Assembly: GCA_964486455.1 (NCBI GenBank) | Contig: CAZAMP010000043.1 | Span: 1-35,303 of the forward strand | Source of the DNA: CAZAMP01 sp964486455 | GTDB taxonomy: Bacteria > Eisenbacteria > RBG-16-71-46 > CAZAMP01 | Direction of reading: 5' to 3' | DNA length: 35,303 bases | Shown here: positions 32,848-35,303 of the stretch, piece after piece | How positions within the stretch are numbered: the stretch's first letter is position 1 | Layout of the letters: each line of letters starts with the position of its first letter | Program-made: the position numbers and the translations under genes | The notes under the pieces: generated by a model | The model's database searches: none | The model's input: the letters and a program-made list of their open reading frames with translations, nothing else | Told to the model about the DNA's origin: nothing

Positions 32848-34020
32848 ATGTCCCGTCAAGGATCCAGGAGAAGGCCGGACAATGTCCGGCCTTCCGTGTA
32901 TGGTGGTGGCGGGCAGGCCACGACGGAGGACCTCATCGACTATCAGTCCACGATACCGCGCCGAAAGACCCGACAGATCCGCGTCGGCTCGATCGAAATC
33001 GGCGACGGCGCGCCGATCTCCGTTCAATCCATGACGAAGACGGACACGCGCGATGTCCAAGCCACAATCGACCAGATCGTCGCCCTCGAGGTCGCGGGCT
33101 GTGACATCGTCCGTATCGCCGTTCCCGACGCCGAGGCGGCCAAGGCCCTCGGCGAGATCAAAGCAGGCGTGCGTGTGCCGCTCATCGCCGATATCCACTT
33201 CGACTACAGGCTTGCCCTCGAAGCCGTCCGCCAGGGAGTGGATGGCATTCGGCTGAACCCGGGGAACATCGGAAGTCGGTCGCGCGTGGAAGAGGTCGTG
33301 CGGGCGGCCAAGGACAGAGGTCTGCCGATTAGAATCGGCGTGAACGCGGGATCCCTGGAGAAGCCACTTCTGCAGAAGTACGGCACCACGCCCGAGGCGA
33401 TGGTCGAAAGCGCTCTGGGGCACATTGCCATCCTCGAAGACCTCAACTTCTACGACACCAAGGTGTCTCTCAAAGCATCGAACGTGGGACTCGCCGTAGA
33501 CGCCTATCGTCTCTTCAGCAAACGCTCCGACTATCCGGTTCATCTCGGAATCACGGAATCGGGAACGGCTGAGACCGGCAAGATCTATTCGGCGGTCGGG
33601 CTCGCCGTCCTCCTGGCCGAGGGGATCGGGGACACAATCCGGGTCTCGTTGGCCGCCGATCCTGTCGAGGAGGTGAAGGTCGGTCTACAGATCCTGCGTG
33701 CCCTGGGTCTACGGGAGGCCACGACACGGGTCATCGCCTGCCCGTCCTGCGGGCGGTGCGATGTTCAGACATTTCTGGATATCGCCGAGGAAGTTGAAAA
33801 GGAGGTTGAAAACCTCCAAAACCCGTTGGAGATCGCCGTGATGGGGTGTGAAGTGAATGGACCCGGCGAGGCCCGCGGTGCGGATATCGGTGTGGCCTGC
33901 GGCAAGGGCGTCGGCCTTATCTTCAAGAAAGGCAAGGTGTTCCGCAAGGTGAAGGAGGAAGAGATCAAGAGCGCCCTCCTCGATGAGGTTCGCCGCATGT
34001 CGGATGAGCCGAAGGGCTAA
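32848..34020 (+). CDS. ispG: 4-hydroxy-3-methylbut-2-en-1-yl diphosphate synthase (IspG/GcpE), probable AUC start at 32935
   Basis: IspG converts MEcPP to HMBPP in the MEP isoprenoid pathway using a [4Fe-4S] cluster. Cluster ligands are two cysteines in CPSCGRC (the third Cys there is extra) and one in MGCEVNGPGE. The family signatures VQSMTKTDT, ADIHFDYR, RLNPGNIG and RIGVNAGSLEK are all present. The canonical ATG at 32848 has no ribosome site and adds 29 low-complexity residues unlike the family. An ATC at 32935 sits five bases after GGAGG; it gives IDYQSTIPRRKT, which lines up with the E. coli start MHNQAPIQRRKS, and puts the ligands at 269, 272 and 305 (270, 273 and 305 in E. coli). Function is certain; the start is inferred. 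Confidence 0.95.
   Translation: MSRQGSRRRPDNVRPSVYGGGGQATTEDLIDYQSTIPRRKTRQIRVGSIEIGDGAPISVQSMTKTDTRDVQATIDQIVALEVAGCDIVRIAVPDAEAAKALGEIKAGVRVPLIADIHFDYRLALEAVRQGVDGIRLNPGNIGSRSRVEEVVRAAKDRGLPIRIGVNAGSLEKPLLQKYGTTPEAMVESALGHIAILEDLNFYDTKVSLKASNVGLAVDAYRLFSKRSDYPVHLGITESGTAETGKIYSAVGLAVLLAEGIGDTIRVSLAADPVEEVKVGLQILRALGLREATTRVIACPSCGRCDVQTFLDIAEEVEKEVENLQNPLEIAVMGCEVNGPGEARGADIGVACGKGVGLIFKKGKVFRKVKEEEIKSALLDEVRRMSDEPKG
32871..32893 (+). promoter_or_regulatory. Perfect 10-bp hairpin between the possible ispG starts
   Basis: AAGGCCGGAC and its complement GTCCGGCCTT face each other across an AAT loop. The sequence lies after the ATG at 32848 and 42 bases before the ATC at 32935. There is no following T tract. 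In RNA it would be very stable, which argues against translation starting upstream and suggests a leader structure, or a regulator site. Confidence 0.5.
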
Positions 34021-34072
34021 CCTATTTGTTGACAGTGTGTTAGTATCTATCTGCTATATATAGTTTCTTCTA

Positions 34073-34101
34073 TTGACCGGATTCTTCCCGACTGCTACAC
34101 T
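34073..34101 (+). promoter_or_regulatory. Promoter for PEP-CTERM gene
   Basis: TTGACC, 17 bases, then TGC-TACACT: five and four of six matches plus an extended -10 TG. Transcription would start near 34108, leaving a leader of about 120 bases with an imperfect hairpin (34126-34148). A second TTGACA with AT-rich DNA (34029-34060) lies just upstream but its spacing (20) is poor. Confidence 0.58.
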
Positions 34102-34229
34102 TGTTGCACATCAACAGTTCGCGGGCACCGGGCATCTTCCGCCGGGTGGCCGAGTGAAATGTGGCAACAAGCACCTTGGATATGCATCAGTCGTGTGATC
34201 ATGGGGATCGCACCAGGGAGGAACACATC

Positions 34230-34937
34230 ATGAGACGAGCCGCAACACTGACTCTCTCGTTGGCCATCGTGGCTCTCGCGGCAGGGCCCGCCTCAGCTTC
34301 CCTCTTCCTAGCCGATTGGGGCGTCAGCTATGACAGCTGGAATCCCACCGGATTCACAGGGTCGCACGTCAACTACTACACCGAGGACTGGACCCCGGAA
34401 ACCAACGAAAACGGATGGCTGGACCCCGGCTACGGCGGCGACCTCTTCGACGTCGAAGCGATGTACTTCGGCATCGACGATGAGAACTACTACTTTGCCG
34501 TCGTGACGGGCTTCGGGCCCGAAGGCCGCGATTGGTACAGGCCTGGTGATCTCTTCGTCGACTTCGGCCAGGACGGCTACGACTACGCGTTCATCACGCA
34601 TATGGGCGGAGCCCTCGTCACGGATATCACCCACTACGAGAACGCCGCTCTTGATTGGGGCGGGGTATCGGATCCGTTCCGCGTCCAGGGGTTCGAAGGT
34701 TCTCCGATGCCGGTCGGAGACTGGAGCTACGGTGAGTTCGACGGTCGCTACGCGCTCGAGGTCAAGATCGACAAGAACTTCCTCGGTCCCGTGAGCGACT
34801 ACCATATCCACTGGACGATGCAGTGCGGCAACGACGCCGGTGATCTGGTGGACTCGGTTCCCGAGCCCGCCACGCTGCTCCTCGTCGGTGGCGGTCTTCT
34901 GGGGATCGGCGCGCGCCGGTTCCGCCGCAAGCGCTAG
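34230..34937 (+). CDS. PEP-CTERM sorting-domain protein
   Basis: A 235-residue exported protein. ATG at 34230 follows GGGAGGA at seven bases and starts a signal peptide ending PASA; the frame from 34161 lacks such a site. The C-terminus has the complete PEP-CTERM signal: VPEPATLLL, a hydrophobic span and a final RRFRRKR basic patch, recognised by exosortase-type enzymes. The middle part (residues 25-205) is beta-rich, acidic and aromatic (YYTEDWTPETNENG, DLFVDFGQDGYDYAF), without a named domain; a calcium-bound beta-sandwich is possible. A long 5' leader and a strong terminator make it a single-gene unit. No exosortase is in the window. Confidence 0.9.
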   Translation: MRRAATLTLSLAIVALAAGPASASLFLADWGVSYDSWNPTGFTGSHVNYYTEDWTPETNENGWLDPGYGGDLFDVEAMYFGIDDENYYFAVVTGFGPEGRDWYRPGDLFVDFGQDGYDYAFITHMGGALVTDITHYENAALDWGGVSDPFRVQGFEGSPMPVGDWSYGEFDGRYALEVKIDKNFLGPVSDYHIHWTMQCGNDAGDLVDSVPEPATLLLVGGGLLGIGARRFRRKR

Positions 34938-34969
34938 GGTCTTAAGCCAACAATATAAGGACAGGTCCC

Positions 34970-35000
34970 ACGGGTCTCACACCGAGGCCCGTTTTCTATT
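34970..35000 (+). terminator. Rho-independent terminator after PEP-CTERM gene
   Basis: ACGGGTCTC pairs with GAGGCCCGT (nine pairs, one G-T) around a five-base ACACC loop, directly followed by TTTTCTATT. It lies 33 bases after the stop. Confidence 0.82.
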
Positions 35001-35079
35001 GCCAGATAGTCGTGTTGGTCAAGATCGGCTGAAATCGTGCGATAGCACGCGATTAGTTTACTCGAGGCGGTCAGTGGTC

Positions 35080-35109
35080 TTGAAATGGTCGTTGCCGGAT
35101 CGGTAGAAT
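35080..35109 (+). promoter_or_regulatory. Promoter for the last gene
   Basis: TTGAAA and TAGAAT, each with five of six matches, are separated by 18 bases. Transcription would start near 35116, leaving a leader of about 120 bases before the ATG at 35234, like the PEP-CTERM gene before it. The rest of the gap from 34938 holds the terminator and a 5-bp hairpin at 35036-35049, and no gene. Confidence 0.55.
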
Positions 35110-35233
35110 CGTGTCAGGTGAAAGGCCGACAACCGGTCCCTTCTCAGGGCCGTTCACACTGTTCTGAAGCATTGGATGGGCTAAGCACCAGTTGGCGATC
35201 GTGAACAACACGTCGCCCAAGGAGGAAGACACC

Positions 35234-35303
35234 ATGAAGAGAGCCCTCGCGCTGATATGGAACGACCGTGTCAAGCACGGTTGTATTTCGGGGGCGGCGG
35301 AGG
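35234..35303 (+). CDS. 5' end of an unidentified gene cut by the window edge
   Basis: An ATG follows AAGGAGGAAG at a good distance and opens MKRALALIWNDRV and ten further residues before the window stops. It is too short to identify. The first eight residues could begin a signal peptide, but the next ones are polar, so this may be a leader or the sequence near the contig end may be unreliable. Support is only the ribosome site and promoter. Confidence 0.5.
   Translation, partial: MKRALALIWNDRVKHGCISGAAE

Noticed and set aside
34108..34229. Riboswitch in the PEP-CTERM leader (c-di-GMP type considered)
   Set aside because: The conserved GEMM core sequences are not present; only one imperfect hairpin is seen.
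1..35303. tRNA, rRNA, CRISPR arrays, transposases, phage genes, toxin-antitoxin pairs
   Set aside because: None found by eye; the RHH-like peptide has no toxin partner beside it.

Overview
The window looks like a single high-GC contig from an uncultured Gram-negative bacterium. It encodes an outer-membrane barrel, lipoproteins, six exported proteins ending in FlgD-like Ig sorting domains, a PEP-CTERM protein and the MEP isoprenoid enzyme IspG. This combination fits the FCB-affiliated candidate phyla (Eisenbacteria, Latescibacteria or Krumholzibacteria type). The lineage is an inference from protein style and was not tested. Both ends cut genes. I see no tRNA, rRNA, CRISPR array, phage or IS element.

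Layout. (1) 1-5356, plus strand: a 5'-incomplete sulfatase with an inserted DUF5666-like domain, an outer-membrane barrel, an exported M14 zinc carboxypeptidase and a type I asparaginase. (2) 5407-10460, minus strand: a lipoprotein metallopeptidase, then a coupled cluster running from alanine racemase through an ECF sigma factor and zinc-finger anti-sigma factor to a YbjQ-family protein. (3) 10601-14130: a lone ClpB-D2-like AAA+ protein with altered catalytic motifs, an enoyl-CoA hydratase and a MATE transporter. (4) 14291-16790: a fused ATP sulfurylase/APS kinase overlapping a CysQ-like PAP phosphatase. (5) 16866-22156, minus strand: a compact cluster of two paralogous membrane-tethered alkaline-phosphatase-superfamily proteins, a 64-residue ribbon-helix-helix-like protein and a multi-pass membrane protein. 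A small sulfotransferase is divergent from it at 22530. (6) 23211-32553: exported FlgD-tailed proteins, including two tandem glycosidase-like paralogues sharing a 470-bp identical tract, an exported LanC-like toroid and an FG-GAP lipoprotein. (7) 32848-35303: ispG, a PEP-CTERM protein with a good promoter and terminator, and the start of one more gene.

How the genes may work together. Genes at 14291, 16017 and 22530 cover making PAPS, recycling PAP and transferring sulfonate. The sulfatase at the left end could remove sulfate, so a sulfated surface polymer or secreted product is plausible. The sigma/anti-sigma pair is a classic envelope-stress type switch. Many genes serve the cell surface.

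The most unusual signals are: alr and ispG both appear to start at AUC codons behind strong Shine-Dalgarno sequences; the two-phosphodiesterase/RHH/membrane-protein cluster has no function I recognise; the RHH-like protein shares a C-terminal LGY tail with the sulfatase; and the AAA+ protein has a swapped Walker B and no sensor-1 asparagine.
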